A DNA stretch of 34,478 nt from Burkholderiales bacterium (GCA_003577305.1 QEVL01000028.1:1-34478), one strand, 5' to 3'; counted from the first letter of the stretch, positions 25,092-34,478 are shown. Numbers and translations: made by a program. Notes: generated from the sequence alone by a model not told the origin.

Positions 25092-26411
25092 TCAGCCGAG
25101 CGCGACCGGTCGCAGCGCCGGGCCGCGGCGCACGCGTCCGAGCAGCCACAGCGCGATCGACACGTTCAGCAGGTTCCAGCCGATGCCGTTCACGAACGCG
25201 GCGTCGTACGAACCGGTCAGGTCGAAGATCGCGCCCGACATCCAGCCGCCCAGCGCCATGCCGAACAGGGTCGCGGTGAGCACGGTTCCGACGCGCATCG
25301 CGGCGTCTTCGGGCGCGAAGTACTCGCGGACGATGATCGCGTACGAGGGCACGATGCCGCCCTGGAACAGCCCGAACAGCGCCGAGATCACGTACAGCGA
25401 GACGAGCGAATCGAAGGGCAGGAAGAGCAGCAGCGCGACGCCCTGCAGCGTGGAGCCGAGCAGCAGCGTGCGCAGCCCGCCGATGCGGTCGCAGATCATG
25501 CCCGAGACGAGCCGGCTGACGATGCCGAAACCGAACATCAGCGAGAGCATCTGCGCGCCGCGCGCCGCGCCGTAGCCGAGGTCGCCGCAGTACGCGACGA
25601 TGTGGACCTGCGGCATCGACATCGCCACGCAGCAGGCGACGCCCGCAATGCACAGCAGCGTCTGCAGCGCGGCGGGCGACAGCCCGATCGCGGTGCGCGC
25701 GCCCCCGGCTGCAGCGACGCCCGTGGCCGGCGCGGGCACCGCTGCGGTTGCGGCCGCGGCCACGCCAATGGCCGACTCGCGCGGCGCGGCGCCGGCCGAC
25801 TGCGTTGGCAACCCGCGTGCGTCCGACGCGGGCTGCCTGCGTCGCCTCAGCATCGCGGCCAGCGGCAGCATCGTCGCGAGGCAGAACGCGCCGATGCCGA
25901 TGTAGGTCTGGCGCCACCCGACCGTGCCGACGAAGTGCTCGACGATCGGCGGCCACAGGGTGCCCGCCAGGTAGTTGCCGCTGGCGCAGATCGCCACCGC
26001 GATGCCGCGCCGGCGCACGAACCAGAACGAGATGTCGGCAACCAGCGGACTGAAGGTCGCCGAACTGCCCAGCATGCCGATCAGCAGGCCGTGCGCGATC
26101 GCGAAGCCGGTGAGGCTTTGCGCCGAGGCGGCGGCAAAGCATCCGAGCGCGAGCGACACCGCGCCGATCGTGAGCGGGACGGCAACCCCGTATCGATCGG
26201 TGAGACGCCCCATCAGGATGCCGCCGATGCCGAAACCGATCAGGGTCGTCATGTACGGCAGCGACGCGCCGCCGCGGGCAAGTCCGAAATCCGCCTGCAC
26301 CGCGGGCAGCACCACGACCACGATGTACATGCCGCAGCCGCCGATCGTCGCCAGCGCGAGGCTCACCCAGAGCCGGAACCAGGCGTGGCGGGAATCGGGA
26401 TCGGGAGGCAT
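25092..26411 (-). CDS. MFS transporter, oxalate/formate antiporter or monocarboxylate type
   Basis: 439 residues with twelve predicted membrane helices. Seen: an early ALATIGGCGMYIVVVVLPAVQADFGLARGGASLPYM, the loop 2-3 MFS motif GRLTDRYG at about 68-75, a long cytoplasmic loop at about 190-240 that is rich in Ala/Pro, and a second-half GMICDRIGG. The layout resembles OFA/MCT-type carriers for small carboxylates; the substrate is unknown. The ATG at 26411 follows the helicase stop by 21 bases in the same direction, without a clear ribosome-binding site. Its place after frmA could mean formate export, but that is a guess. Confidence 0.85.
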   Translation of the reverse strand: MPPDPDSRHAWFRLWVSLALATIGGCGMYIVVVVLPAVQADFGLARGGASLPYMTTLIGFGIGGILMGRLTDRYGVAVPLTIGAVSLALGCFAAASAQSLTGFAIAHGLLIGMLGSSATFSPLVADISFWFVRRRGIAVAICASGNYLAGTLWPPIVEHFVGTVGWRQTYIGIGAFCLATMLPLAAMLRRRRQPASDARGLPTQSAGAAPRESAIGVAAAATAAVPAPATGVAAAGGARTAIGLSPAALQTLLCIAGVACCVAMSMPQVHIVAYCGDLGYGAARGAQMLSLMFGFGIVSRLVSGMICDRIGGLRTLLLGSTLQGVALLLFLPFDSLVSLYVISALFGLFQGGIVPSYAIIVREYFAPEDAAMRVGTVLTATLFGMALGGWMSGAIFDLTGSYDAAFVNGIGWNLLNVSIALWLLGRVRRGPALRPVALG

Positions 26412-26432
26412 GAAAGGGCGGTCAGCGAGAGG

Positions 26433-28478
26433 TCACCACATCCGGCGGATCTGCGCGGCGACGTCGACTTCCGGCGCGGCGCCAGCGCACCGCACCGGGG
26501 CGTGGTCCGGCTCGGGCGCCGGCCCGAGGCGGTCGAAGCACTCGAGCAGCGCATCGGTGAGGAAGCGGCTGCGCGCGCCGTGCACGTAGCCGTCGCCGTA
26601 ACGCGGCTGCTGCGTCACGAAATAGCGCTGCGGCTCGATCAGGTAGAGCGCGTCGCGTGCGCGGGTGAGCGCCACGTAGAGCAGGCGGCGTTCCTCGTCG
26701 ATCGACCCGGCGCGTCCGGTCGCGTACTCGTTCGGGAAATTGCCGTCGTTCACGTTGATCACGAACACCGCGTCCCACTCCTGTCCCTTCGCCGAATGTA
26801 CGGTGGACAGTACCAGCCAGTCTTCGTCGCGCAGCGGCTCGCCGGCGAGGTCGCCGCTGGCCTGCGGCGGATCGAGCGCCAGTTCGGTGAGAAACCGCTC
26901 GCGCGTACCGAAGCCGGCGGCGATCGACTGCAGCACGTCGAGATCGGCCGCGCGCACCGCTGCATCGTCGTGGCGGCGTTCGAGCACGGGCCGGTACCAG
27001 TGGCGCACCGGCTCGAGCTGCGCCGGCCAGCGCGCCGCCGGGTCGACGAGCATCGTCATGACTTCGGCCAGGCGGCGCCACTCCTCGCGCGCCGCGGCCG
27101 GCGCCGGGAAGTCGCGCAGCACCCGGGGCAGGCGCGACGCCGAGCCGCCGATCGCGTCGAGGCAGCGCTGCGCGGTGGCCGGGCCAACGCCGCTCATCAA
27201 CTGCAGCACGCGAAAACCGGCGATCGCGTTGCGCGGGTTCCCGGCCCAGCGCAGCACCGAGAGCAGGTCTTTCACGTGCGCGGCTTCCAGGAACTTCAGC
27301 CCCCCGTGCTTGACGAACGGAATGTTGCGCCGCGCCAGCTCGATCTCCAGCGCGGCGGCGTGATGCGAGCTGCGAAACAGCACCGCCTGGCGTTTCAGCG
27401 GCACTGCGGCCTCGCGGTGGCGCAGCACCGCGTCGATCACCCAGTCGGCCTGCGCGCGCTCGTCGATCACGGTGACCAGTTGCGGACGCGCGCCGGCGCC
27501 GCGCTGCGCGCGCAGCACTTTCGGGTGCTGCCGGGCCGCCTGCGCGATCAGCGTGTTGGCCGCGTCGAGCACCGGCTGCACCGAACGGTAATTCGTCTCC
27601 AGCGTGATGCGCCGCGCCGGCGGCTCGAACTTCGCCGCGAAGTCGAGGATGTTACCGACGTCGGCGGCGCGAAACGCGTAGATCGACTGCGCGTCGTCGC
27701 CGACCACCGCGAGCCCGCGGCCTTCGGGTTTCATCGCCAGCAGGATCTGCGCCTGCAGCGCGTTGGTGTCCTGGTATTCGTCGACCAGCACGTGGTCGAA
27801 GCGCGCACCGATCGCGGCGGCCAGCGACGCGTCCGACATCGCCGCCGCCCACCACAGCAGCAGGTCGTCGTAATCGAGCACGCCATTGGCCTGCTTGCGC
27901 TCGACGTAGGCGCGAAACAGCTTCGAGAGCTCGTCGCGCCATTCGGCGCACCACGGGAACACTTCCTGCAGCACGCGCTCGAGCGGCCAGCCGCTGTTGA
28001 CCCGCTGCGAATAGATCGCCAGACAGGTGTCCTTGCGCGGGAAGCGCCGCCGCATGGCCGACAGGCCGAGTTCGTGGCGCACCAGGTCGACGAGATCGGC
28101 CGCATCGCCGCGATCGAGAATGCCGAACGACGCATCGAGCCCCACACGGTCGGCGTATTCGCGCAGCAGCCGCGCGCCGATCGAGTGGAAAGTGCCGGCC
28201 CACGGCAGCCGGACCGGGCCATGGCGCGCTGCCTCCACCAGCCGCTCGGCGCGCCCGATCATCTCCCGGGCTGCGCGCCGACTGAAAGTGAGCAGCAGGA
28301 TGCGCATCGGATCGACGCCCTGCGTGACCAGGTGCGCGACGCGATGCGCGAGCGTGGCCGTCTTGCCGGTGCCGGCGCCCGCGACGACCAGCAGCGGCCC
28401 CGAAACGAAGCGGCCATTGGCGTCGCGCCCGCCGAAGCCGGCCGCGGCGCGCTGCTCGGGGTTCAGTTCGTGGTTCAG
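26433..28478 (-). CDS. UvrD/Rep-family SF1A DNA helicase, apparent CTG start
   Basis: 681 residues if translation starts at CTG 28478. Seen: [13 protein letters not shown] start (Q motif), Walker A GAGTGKT at 34-40, motif Ia [11 protein letters not shown], Walker B DEYQDTN at 233-239, [46 protein letters not shown] (motif V) and [19 protein letters not shown] (motif VI). All SF1A motifs are intact. It is about 50-100 residues shorter than E. coli Rep or UvrD and lacks the usual C-terminal Tudor-like tail. No ATG, GTG or TTG precedes the Q motif in frame for a long distance. The CTG overlaps the frmA stop as CTGA. A second CTG at 28466 is possible. Confidence 0.9.
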   Translation of the reverse strand: MNHELNPEQRAAAGFGGRDANGRFVSGPLLVVAGAGTGKTATLAHRVAHLVTQGVDPMRILLLTFSRRAAREMIGRAERLVEAARHGPVRLPWAGTFHSIGARLLREYADRVGLDASFGILDRGDAADLVDLVRHELGLSAMRRRFPRKDTCLAIYSQRVNSGWPLERVLQEVFPWCAEWRDELSKLFRAYVERKQANGVLDYDDLLLWWAAAMSDASLAAAIGARFDHVLVDEYQDTNALQAQILLAMKPEGRGLAVVGDDAQSIYAFRAADVGNILDFAAKFEPPARRITLETNYRSVQPVLDAANTLIAQAARQHPKVLRAQRGAGARPQLVTVIDERAQADWVIDAVLRHREAAVPLKRQAVLFRSSHHAAALEIELARRNIPFVKHGGLKFLEAAHVKDLLSVLRWAGNPRNAIAGFRVLQLMSGVGPATAQRCLDAIGGSASRLPRVLRDFPAPAAAREEWRRLAEVMTMLVDPAARWPAQLEPVRHWYRPVLERRHDDAAVRAADLDVLQSIAAGFGTRERFLTELALDPPQASGDLAGEPLRDEDWLVLSTVHSAKGQEWDAVFVINVNDGNFPNEYATGRAGSIDEERRLLYVALTRARDALYLIEPQRYFVTQQPRYGDGYVHGARSRFLTDALLECFDRLGPAPEPDHAPVRCAGAAPEVDVAAQIRRMW

Positions 28479-29584
28479 TAGACCACCACGCTGCGGATCG
28501 ACTCGCCGCGGTGCATCAGGTCGAACGCGTCGTTGATCCGCCCGAGCGGCATCGTGTGCGTGATCAGGCTGTCGATGTCGATCCTGCCTTCCATGTACCA
28601 GTCGACGATCTTCGGCACATCGGTGCGGCCGCGCGCGCCGCCGAACGCGGTGCCCTTCCAGACCCGGCCCGTCACCAGCTGGAACGGGCGCGTGGCGATC
28701 TCCTGCCCGGCGCCGGCCACGCCGACGATCACCGACACGCCCCAGCCGCGGTGGCAGCACTCGAGCGCCTGGCGCATCAGCTGCACGTTGCCCACGCACT
28801 CGAAGCTGTAGTCGGCACCGCCGTCGGTGAGCTCGACCAGGTGCGCGACCAGGTCGCCCTGCACCTCATTCGGGTTCACGAAGTGCGTGAGCCCGAAGCG
28901 GCGCGCCAGCGCCTCGCGCTGCGGGTTGCGGTCGACGCCGATGATCCTGCCCGCGCCCACCATCCGCGCGCCCTGCACCACGTTCAGCCCGATGCCGCCC
29001 AGGCCGAACACGACGACGTTGGCCCCCGGCTCGACCTTCGCGGTGTTGATCACCGCGCCCAGCCCGGTGGTGACGCCGCAGCCGATGTAGCAGACCTTGT
29101 CGAACGGCGCGTCCTCGCGGATCTTCGCGACCGCGATCTCGGGCAGCACCGTGTAGTTCGCGAACGTGGAGCAACCCATGTAGTGGTGGATCTTCCGACC
29201 CCCGATCGAGAAGCGGCTGGTGCCGTCGGGCATCACTCCCTTGCCCTGCGTGGCGCGGATCGCGGTGCACAGGTTGGTCTTGCGCGACAGGCACGACTTG
29301 CACTGCCGGCACTCGGGCGTGTAGAGCGGAATCACGTGGTCGCCCTTCTTCACCGAAGTGACGCCGGGGCCGACGTCGACGACGACGCCCGCGCCCTCGT
29401 GCCCGAAGATCGCCGGAAAGAGCCCTTCCGGATCGGCACCCGAGCGCGTGAAATCGTCGGTGTGGCACACCCCGGTGGCCCTGATCTCGACCAGCACCTC
29501 GAAGGCGCGCGGCCCGTCGAGTTGCACGGTCTCGATCGCCAGCGGCTGGCCGGGTTCGTAGCAGACTGCGGCACGCACGTCCAT
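28475..29584 (-). CDS. frmA: S-(hydroxymethyl)glutathione dehydrogenase / class III alcohol dehydrogenase
   Basis: 369 residues, exactly the class III length. It oxidises S-hydroxymethylglutathione (from formaldehyde) with NAD. Seen: catalytic zinc ligands Cys40 (GVCHTDD), His62 (FGHEGAG) and Cys169 ([12 protein letters not shown]), structural zinc cysteines 92, 95, 98 and 106, and coenzyme motif [27 protein letters not shown]. The ATG at 29584 is preceded by GAGAGGAGATCACGG. It is first in a leftward run with the helicase and the MFS gene. No frmB or FrmR-like gene is nearby, so S-formylglutathione would be hydrolysed by an enzyme encoded elsewhere. Confidence 0.94.
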   Translation of the reverse strand: MDVRAAVCYEPGQPLAIETVQLDGPRAFEVLVEIRATGVCHTDDFTRSGADPEGLFPAIFGHEGAGVVVDVGPGVTSVKKGDHVIPLYTPECRQCKSCLSRKTNLCTAIRATQGKGVMPDGTSRFSIGGRKIHHYMGCSTFANYTVLPEIAVAKIREDAPFDKVCYIGCGVTTGLGAVINTAKVEPGANVVVFGLGGIGLNVVQGARMVGAGRIIGVDRNPQREALARRFGLTHFVNPNEVQGDLVAHLVELTDGGADYSFECVGNVQLMRQALECCHRGWGVSVIVGVAGAGQEIATRPFQLVTGRVWKGTAFGGARGRTDVPKIVDWYMEGRIDIDSLITHTMPLGRINDAFDLMHRGESIRSVVVY

Positions 29585-29615
29585 CCGTGATCTCCTCTCG
29601 GGCTCGGCGCTGCCG

Positions 29616-29621
29616 ATTATC
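29616..29621 (-). promoter_or_regulatory. possible -10 element of frmA
   Basis: GATAAT on the minus strand (5 of 6 matches), 31 bases before the frmA ATG in the 188-base gap shared with the divergent GGDEF-EAL gene. No clear -35 is seen. Confidence 0.4.
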
Positions 29622-29772
29622 GGGCATCCGGCGGGCCTGCTGCACGGGCCCCGCTGCCGGCGCGCCCCGGCGTGCGCACCACAGCGCGTCGCCGCGCATC
29701 CCGGGGGATCGTCCGGTCGTCTGCCCGGCGCGGCTCCGTGGCACGGCGCGTCCAAGATGGGGGCTGGATTCC

Positions 29773-32352
29773 GTGAAGACCGAGGCCCGACGGCGTGCTG
29801 CCGGAACTCGGCGCTACCCCCCATTGCGAACGGTGGAACCGCCAACCCGCTGGACAGGATCGGATTCGCGACTGCACCGGTCGCAGGCCATCGGCGTTGC
29901 CGCAACGCTGGCGGTGCTGTGGCTCGCCGTCCTCTGGTCCGCGCTGGGCGGACATGACCGCCGGATCGGAGCGACGATCGCAGCGCTGGGGCTGCTGGTC
30001 GCCGCGGCCGCGCTGCACGCCTGGATCAGGCGCAGCCGGCTCACTGCCGCCCTCGCGCTCTGGACGGCTTCGCTGTCGTTGTGCGCGGCTGCCTCGGTGC
30101 CTGATCTCGCGGGGCTCGGCGACTCGATGCGCATCGCCGGGGCTCACTCGCTGCGCCTTGCCGCGTACACCGCCCATCTGGCGAGCACCGTCTGGCTGCT
30201 CGTCGCGCTGTTCCGCAGGGATCTCGCGTCACCGCGGCTGCGTCGCGCACTGGCGCTCGTGCCCGCGGCCGGCGTTGCGGTCGCGCTCGTGATGCTGGTC
30301 CTGCCGCAGCGTTTCCTGGTGCCGGCGCTGCCCTATGCGGCGGGCCTGGCGGCGGTGATCGTGCTGCTCGGATCGATGCACACACTGGCGGCAACCCATG
30401 CGGCGCGACTGGCGCTGTTCCTCGCCGGTTGGGGCGCGCACGCCGCCGCGGCCGTCTACGGGTCGCTCGCCTCCTCGGCCGCGCCGCACGACTGGCTCGC
30501 GCGGCTCGCCGCCGGGTCCGGAATCGCCGCGTTCGCGGCGTCGGCCGGCCTGATCGTCGTCGGCGCCCTGCGTGCCGAAGCGCGCCAGCGCGACCGCGCC
30601 GAGCGCAACGCACTCGATGCGGCGCGCAAGTACCGGCACGTCTACTACACGGCGCCGGTGGCGCTGATCTCGATCGACCTGCTCGGCCAGGTGCTGCGGT
30701 GGAACGATCAGGCGGCGCAACTGTTCCGTGGCCAGCTGAAGCAGGGCAGGCTGAACACGCTCGGGGCAGTGCTCGGCCGCGAGCGTGCCGAGACGCTCGT
30801 CGCCGAGGCGCGCTCGAGCGGGCGGCACCGCTCCGAGATCCAGGTGCGGCTCGAAGAGGCCGACGGAGGGCTGCGCACCTGCGCGATCGATGCGCTGCTG
30901 GCCGCCGACGCGATCGAGATCACGCTGGTCGACGTGACCGAGCGCAGCCTGCTCGCGCACACGCTCGAGCACATGGCCCACCACGATTCGCTCACCGACC
31001 GCCTCAATCGTCGCGGGCTCGAGCGCGAGATCGAACGGCTTGCCGCGTCGGTGGCAGCCGGAGGCGCGGCCTCGCTGATCTTCGTCGATCTCGACCGCTT
31101 CAAGGCGATCAACGACGTGTTCGGGCATGCCGCCGGCGACTCGCTCGTGATCGAGGTCGCGAACCGCCTGGCCGGCGTCCTGCCCGCCTCGGCCCGGATC
31201 GGCCGCGTCGGCGGCGACGAGTTCCTGGCGGCGGTGCCCGACTGCACGCTCGACGAGGCCCGCTCGATGGCGCAACGACTGGTACACGACGTCGTCGACG
31301 AGCCCTACGACATCGACGGCAAGCGCATCCGCGTCGAGGCCGGCGTGGGAATCGTCGAAGTCGCCACCGACATGCGCGCGCCCGAACTCATCGCCTACGC
31401 CAGCGCCGCGTGCGCGGAAGCGAAGAAAGGCTCCGGCGGACGCATCGTCACCGCCGAATCCTCGCGCGAACACCTGGCGCGCTACCGCGCCGGAATCGCG
31501 CTCGGCATGCGGCTGCGCACCAGCCTGCCCACCGAGCGGATGAGCGTTCACGCGCAGCCGATCGTCGCGCTCAAGGGCGACCCGCGCGTGCTGTCGTACG
31601 AAGTGCTGTTGCGCGAGCAGGACGAGCGTGGCCAGCCCCTGCCTCCGGCGCGGCTGATCGCCGCCGCCGAGCGGCACGGCGCGATGAGCGCGATCGACCG
31701 CTTCATGCTCGAACGCACCCTGGAGCATCTCGATCGCCATCGGCAGCACGCCGCATCGCTCGGATTCGTGACCGTGAACCTGAGCGGGATCTCGCTGAAC
31801 GACGACCGCTTCCTCGCCGACGTGCACGCGATGCTCGCGCGGCATTGCGCGGTCGCGCCGAAGATCTGCCTGGAGATCACCGAATCCGTCGCGCTGTACG
31901 ACATGCGCAATACGCGCCGCTTCGTCGACCGGATGCACTCGCTCGGCGTGCGCATCGCGCTCGACGACTTCGGTGCCGGGTACTCGTCGTTCGCCTACCT
32001 GCGCGAACTGCCGGCCGCACTGATCAAGATCGACGGGCAGTTCATCGTCGGCATCGACCGGGATCCGAAGAACCAGGTCATCGTCCGGGGCATCCGCCGG
32101 CTCGCGGAGGAACTGGGCGCGGCCTGCCTGGCCGAGCGGGTCGAGGACGTCGCCGCGCTCGCAACCCTGCTCGCGCTGGACCTCGACTACGCGCAGGGCT
32201 TCGTGTTCTCGAAGGCGCAACCGATCGAGCAATGGCTGACGCAGCCCGTCGACCTGCGGCCGCTCGAGCGCGCGGGCCGCCGGCCCCTCGCCGGACGCAG
32301 CGAAGCGCCGGCCGCGCAGCATGGCCGACGCGTACCGGCGGTGCCGGCATGA
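29773..32352 (+). CDS. membrane-anchored GGDEF-EAL protein
   Basis: 859 residues if started at GTG 29773; later in-frame TTG/GTG near 29832 are alternatives. About eight hydrophobic helices (residues about 40-280) resemble a 7TM-type sensor module. A PAS-like region follows at about 285-400 ([26 protein letters not shown]). The GGDEF domain has intact GGDEF at 480-484 and no RxxD inhibitory site. The EAL domain is at about 585-830; its signature is EVL at 610-612, but NLSG, EITES, the metal pair Asp731-Asp732 in [15 protein letters not shown] and AERVED are present, so activity is plausible. The stop overlaps the downstream kinase gene (ATGA), tying the two together. Confidence 0.88.
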   Translation: MKTEARRRAAGTRRYPPLRTVEPPTRWTGSDSRLHRSQAIGVAATLAVLWLAVLWSALGGHDRRIGATIAALGLLVAAAALHAWIRRSRLTAALALWTASLSLCAAASVPDLAGLGDSMRIAGAHSLRLAAYTAHLASTVWLLVALFRRDLASPRLRRALALVPAAGVAVALVMLVLPQRFLVPALPYAAGLAAVIVLLGSMHTLAATHAARLALFLAGWGAHAAAAVYGSLASSAAPHDWLARLAAGSGIAAFAASAGLIVVGALRAEARQRDRAERNALDAARKYRHVYYTAPVALISIDLLGQVLRWNDQAAQLFRGQLKQGRLNTLGAVLGRERAETLVAEARSSGRHRSEIQVRLEEADGGLRTCAIDALLAADAIEITLVDVTERSLLAHTLEHMAHHDSLTDRLNRRGLEREIERLAASVAAGGAASLIFVDLDRFKAINDVFGHAAGDSLVIEVANRLAGVLPASARIGRVGGDEFLAAVPDCTLDEARSMAQRLVHDVVDEPYDIDGKRIRVEAGVGIVEVATDMRAPELIAYASAACAEAKKGSGGRIVTAESSREHLARYRAGIALGMRLRTSLPTERMSVHAQPIVALKGDPRVLSYEVLLREQDERGQPLPPARLIAAAERHGAMSAIDRFMLERTLEHLDRHRQHAASLGFVTVNLSGISLNDDRFLADVHAMLARHCAVAPKICLEITESVALYDMRNTRRFVDRMHSLGVRIALDDFGAGYSSFAYLRELPAALIKIDGQFIVGIDRDPKNQVIVRGIRRLAEELGAACLAERVEDVAALATLLALDLDYAQGFVFSKAQPIEQWLTQPVDLRPLERAGRRPLAGRSEAPAAQHGRRVPAVPA

Positions 32353-33860
32353 ACGCACCCGCGGACCAGGTCGCCGAACGGCGCGATGCGCCCGCGCCAC
32401 TCGCGCCGGGCCGCCGCCTCGGCGACTTCCTGCTCACCCGCGTGGTCGGCCAGGGCGGCTTCGGAATCGTCTACGAAGCCGAAGACCTCTGCCTGCAGCG
32501 GCGGGTCGCGATCAAGGAGTACATGCCCTCGCATCTGGCGACGCGGCCCGACGGCGAGCGGGTGCACCCGATCTCGGGCCGCTACGCGAAGACTTTCGAA
32601 CTGGGGCGTCGCAGTTTCGTCAGCGAGGCGCGGCTGCTGGCGCAGTTCCGCCATCCTGGCCTGCTCGAGGTCTTCCACTTCTGGGAGCAGAACGGGACCG
32701 CCTACATGGCGATGCCGTTCTACGAGGGCACGACGCTCGATCGCGTGCTCGCCAACCGGCCCGGCATCGTGAGCGAAGCGTGGCTGAAGGACACGCTCGC
32801 CCCGGTGCTCGATGCGCTCGAGCACATGCACGCCGCCGACTGCTATCACCGCGACGTCTCCGCCGACAACATCCTCGTGCTCGACGGCGGCAAGGCGTTG
32901 CTGCTCGACCTCGGCGCCGCGCGCCGCGTGATCGGCGACACCGAGCGCGCACTCACCGTGATGCTCAAGCCGGGCTACGCGCCGATCGAGCAGTACGCCG
33001 ACGACCCGGCCTGCCGCCAGGGTCCGTGGACCGACATCTACGCACTGGCCGCGGTGCTGTACTTCGCGGTGACCGGACGCATGCCTCCGGCCTCCGCGTC
33101 GAGGGTGATGCACGATTCGCTTCCGCCGCTGGGCTCGCTGCAGCCTCCGGGCTACGGGCTCGGATTCCTCGAGGCGATCGACCGCGGCCTGTCGATCCGT
33201 CCCGAGCGGCGGCCGCGCTCGATCGCCGAATTCCGCTCGTTGCTCCACAGTGCGCCCCCGACCATCGGTGCTGCGCCCAGGCCGGAGCCGGAGGCCGCCG
33301 AGGTGCCGGCGCCGGGCCGCGAAGAGCGCTCGTCGCCGCCGTCGCCGGGCCGGCGCACCGCAGGAGTTGCCGCGGTCGCGCTGCTCGCCGTGGCGGCGCT
33401 CGCCGCAGTCGCCACGCTGCGCCGCTCGCCGCCGCAGCCCGGCGCTCGAAGCACACCGGCCATCGCGCAAGCGAAGCCGACCGCCACGCCGGGAAGACCC
33501 GGGCCAGCGGCCGCCGCTCCCGCGAATGCCGCACCGGGCGCGAGCGTGGCCGGAAACACGAGCGTGGGCGAGAGCGCGAGCGTGGTCGAGAACGCGCCGG
33601 CCCGCGCTCGCTCGCCGGCGGGCGCGCCGCGCCAGTCGGCGCCTTCCGTGCGCACGGGCACGGTGCGACTCGCGGTGGCGCCGTGGGGCGAAGTCTTCGT
33701 CGACGGCGTGAGCCGCGGCGTCACGCCACCGCTGAAGGAGCTGGCACTGGGCGCCGGATCCCACCGGATCGAGATCCGCAACCCCGCGGCGCCCAGCCTG
33801 ACCCGCGAGATCGTGGTCCGCGAAGGCAAGGCGTCCGTGATCGCCCATCGCTTCAAGTGA
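32349..33860 (+). CDS. membrane Ser/Thr protein kinase with C-terminal PEGA domain
   Basis: 503 residues. Hanks-type kinase at about 22-300: glycine loop VGQGGFG (33-39), Lys56 in VAIKEYMP, Glu93, catalytic HRDVSADN (His167, Asp169, Asn174), DLG at 187-189 in place of DFG, and APIEQY in the activation segment. The KEYMP and GYAPIEQY strings are typical of a proteobacterial kinase group found beside type VI secretion and phosphatase genes. A membrane helix follows at about 338-356, then a Pro/Ala/Ser-rich linker, and a PEGA domain at about 436-500 (VAPWGEVFVDGVSRGVTPPLKEL) outside the membrane. Start ATG overlaps the upstream GGDEF-EAL stop; the lipoprotein gene follows after 52 bases. Confidence 0.92.
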   Translation: MNAPADQVAERRDAPAPLAPGRRLGDFLLTRVVGQGGFGIVYEAEDLCLQRRVAIKEYMPSHLATRPDGERVHPISGRYAKTFELGRRSFVSEARLLAQFRHPGLLEVFHFWEQNGTAYMAMPFYEGTTLDRVLANRPGIVSEAWLKDTLAPVLDALEHMHAADCYHRDVSADNILVLDGGKALLLDLGAARRVIGDTERALTVMLKPGYAPIEQYADDPACRQGPWTDIYALAAVLYFAVTGRMPPASASRVMHDSLPPLGSLQPPGYGLGFLEAIDRGLSIRPERRPRSIAEFRSLLHSAPPTIGAAPRPEPEAAEVPAPGREERSSPPSPGRRTAGVAAVALLAVAALAAVATLRRSPPQPGARSTPAIAQAKPTATPGRPGPAAAAPANAAPGASVAGNTSVGESASVVENAPARARSPAGAPRQSAPSVRTGTVRLAVAPWGEVFVDGVSRGVTPPLKELALGAGSHRIEIRNPAAPSLTREIVVREGKASVIAHRFK

Positions 33861-33912
33861 CCGGACAGGAGCGCCGGCTGGCCGCTGCGGCCATTCGCAT
33901 GGAGAGACGACG

Positions 33913-34338
33913 ATGAAGTGGCACTCGAGAACCGGGCTTCTGATCGCCGCGCTGGTGCTGGCCGGGTGCGGCACGGTCGGCGAAATCAGCCAGAAACTCG
34001 GCATCGCGTCGCCTTCGCCAGCCGTGCAGAGAGTCGACGCAGGCGTCGCGCTCTACGAGCAGGGCGACTTCGCCGCAGCGATCCGCACGCTGCATTCGCC
34101 GGAGGTCGCCGACGGCGACGTCGCCACGCGCGTGCGCGCGCACAAGTACCTGGCGTTCAGCTATTGCGTCACCCAGCGTCGCGTGCTCTGCCGCCGCTCG
34201 TTCGACGCGGCGCTGCGGCTCGACGAATCGTTCGATCTGGCCCCCGCCGAAGCGGGTCATCCGATCTGGGGCCCGGTGTTCGCGCAGGCACGCAAGGCGG
34301 CCACGCAGCGGCGCGAAGTCGCCCGCGGCGCACGTTAG
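33913..34338 (+). CDS. TPR-like lipoprotein resembling T6SS-associated TssQ
   Basis: 141 residues. A lipoprotein signal ends in LVLAGC with the lipidated Cys19. The residue after it is Gly, so no Asp retention signal; outer-membrane sorting is expected. The rest is a short helical repeat domain (VQRVDAGVALYEQGDFAAAIRTLHS, VRAHKYLAFSYCVTQRRVLCRRSFDAALRLDESFDLAPAEAGHPIWGPVF). From memory, the strings KYLAFSYCV, CR.SF..AL.LD and EAGHP.WGPVF match the lipoproteins named TssQ found near type VI secretion clusters. The spacing of two cysteines (near 85 and 93) may allow a disulfide. Downstream of the Ser/Thr kinase, same direction. Confidence 0.82.
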   Translation: MKWHSRTGLLIAALVLAGCGTVGEISQKLGIASPSPAVQRVDAGVALYEQGDFAAAIRTLHSPEVADGDVATRVRAHKYLAFSYCVTQRRVLCRRSFDAALRLDESFDLAPAEAGHPIWGPVFAQARKAATQRREVARGAR

Positions 34339-34344
34339 GGCGCC

Positions 34345-34367
34345 CGGGGCGGCGCTGCGCAGCCCCG
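34345..34367 (+). terminator. candidate hairpin after the lipoprotein gene
   Basis: CGGGGC and GCCCCG flank an 11-base loop that itself holds the palindrome GCTGCGCAGC. It begins 6 bases after the stop codon. No T tract. Confidence 0.3.
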
Positions 34368-34372
34368 ACTCC

Positions 34373-34478
34373 TAGGGCCTGTTCACACTACGATCGTCCC
34401 CGCGTGAGTCCGAAAAAAGCGCGCAATCAAGGCGCAAAGCGCAGCCGTGGCGGGGCCACGGCGAGCATTTGCAACGCG
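34373..34478. repeat. probable dispersed intergenic repeat, truncated by the window end
   Basis: The composition changes sharply: an A6 run, GCGCGCAATCAAGGCGC and a long imperfect hairpin with outer arms GCAAA/TTTGC (34434-34438, 34468-34472) and inner arms GCCGTGG/CCACGGC (34444-34450, 34456-34462). It begins near TAGGGCCTGTTCACAC. Such hairpin-rich, gene-flanking sequence resembles REP- or MITE-like elements that I associate with betaproteobacterial genomes. No second copy is in this window, so repetition is inferred. Confidence 0.4.

Noticed and set aside
25602..28481. 959-codon open frame on the plus strand
   Set aside because: Lies opposite the MFS and helicase genes, is rich in Arg, His and Gln with no domain, and follows the third-position GC bias of the opposite strand.
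30229..32400. 723-codon open frame on the minus strand
   Set aside because: Antisense to the membrane GGDEF-EAL gene, whose motifs are intact; composition is that of a shadow frame.

Overview
The window is GC-rich (roughly 70%), gene-dense chromosomal DNA. Class III formaldehyde dehydrogenase, FixABCX, EttA, CpxRA and SrkA, with strong GC3 bias and many 4-bp ATGA/GTGA gene overlaps, point to a betaproteobacterium, probably Burkholderiales. This placement is inferred from gene content; there is no rRNA or marker to name a genus. I see no tRNA, rRNA, CRISPR array, prophage or intact insertion sequence.

Layout. (1) 1-5.4 kb is metabolic: a TPMT-type methyltransferase cut by the window edge, 3-hydroxybutyryl-CoA dehydrogenase, threonine dehydratase with an ACT domain and an SH3b periplasmic protein, all leftward; then the kinase SrkA (leftward) and, divergently, alanine dehydrogenase. 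(2) 5.4-10 kb holds a leftward fixABCX electron-transfer operon preceded by panE. A perfect FNR/Anr-type box and a 22-bp operator-like dyad lie in the fixA leader. (3) 10-12 kb carries the translation factor EttA. (4) 11.9-25 kb is a signalling block with three complete two-component systems. The first is a QseBC/PmrAB-like pair followed by a Do-family periplasmic protease, with an 11-bp-period direct repeat between them. The second is a pair resembling the 'proteobacterial dedicated sortase' regulators (PdsR/PdsS), followed in the same direction by a PAS-GGDEF-EAL protein. The third is a CpxRA pair divergent from a Spy/CpxP-family chaperone, with a perfect GTAAA-N5-GTAAA CpxR box between them. 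A YecA/SecC protein and a 776-bp gene-poor stretch with a frameshifted remnant lie among them. (5) 25-29.6 kb is leftward: frmA, a UvrD/Rep-type helicase that appears to start at CTG inside a CTGA overlap with frmA, and an MFS transporter. (6) 29.8-34.3 kb is a rightward, tightly packed module: a membrane GGDEF-EAL protein, a Ser/Thr kinase with a PEGA tail, and a lipoprotein resembling T6SS-associated TssQ. The window ends inside a hairpin-bearing sequence that looks like a dispersed intergenic repeat.

How it fits together. The 12-25 kb block reads as envelope-stress and surface sensing: sensor kinases, a periplasmic protease, a periplasmic chaperone, and c-di-GMP output. The last module joins c-di-GMP, a membrane Ser/Thr kinase and an outer-membrane-type lipoprotein, and is the best candidate for an under-described system. 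The fixABCX operon is outside any nif context here and its leader suggests oxygen-responsive control. All functional claims come from motifs, recalled family features and gene order; no database search was run.
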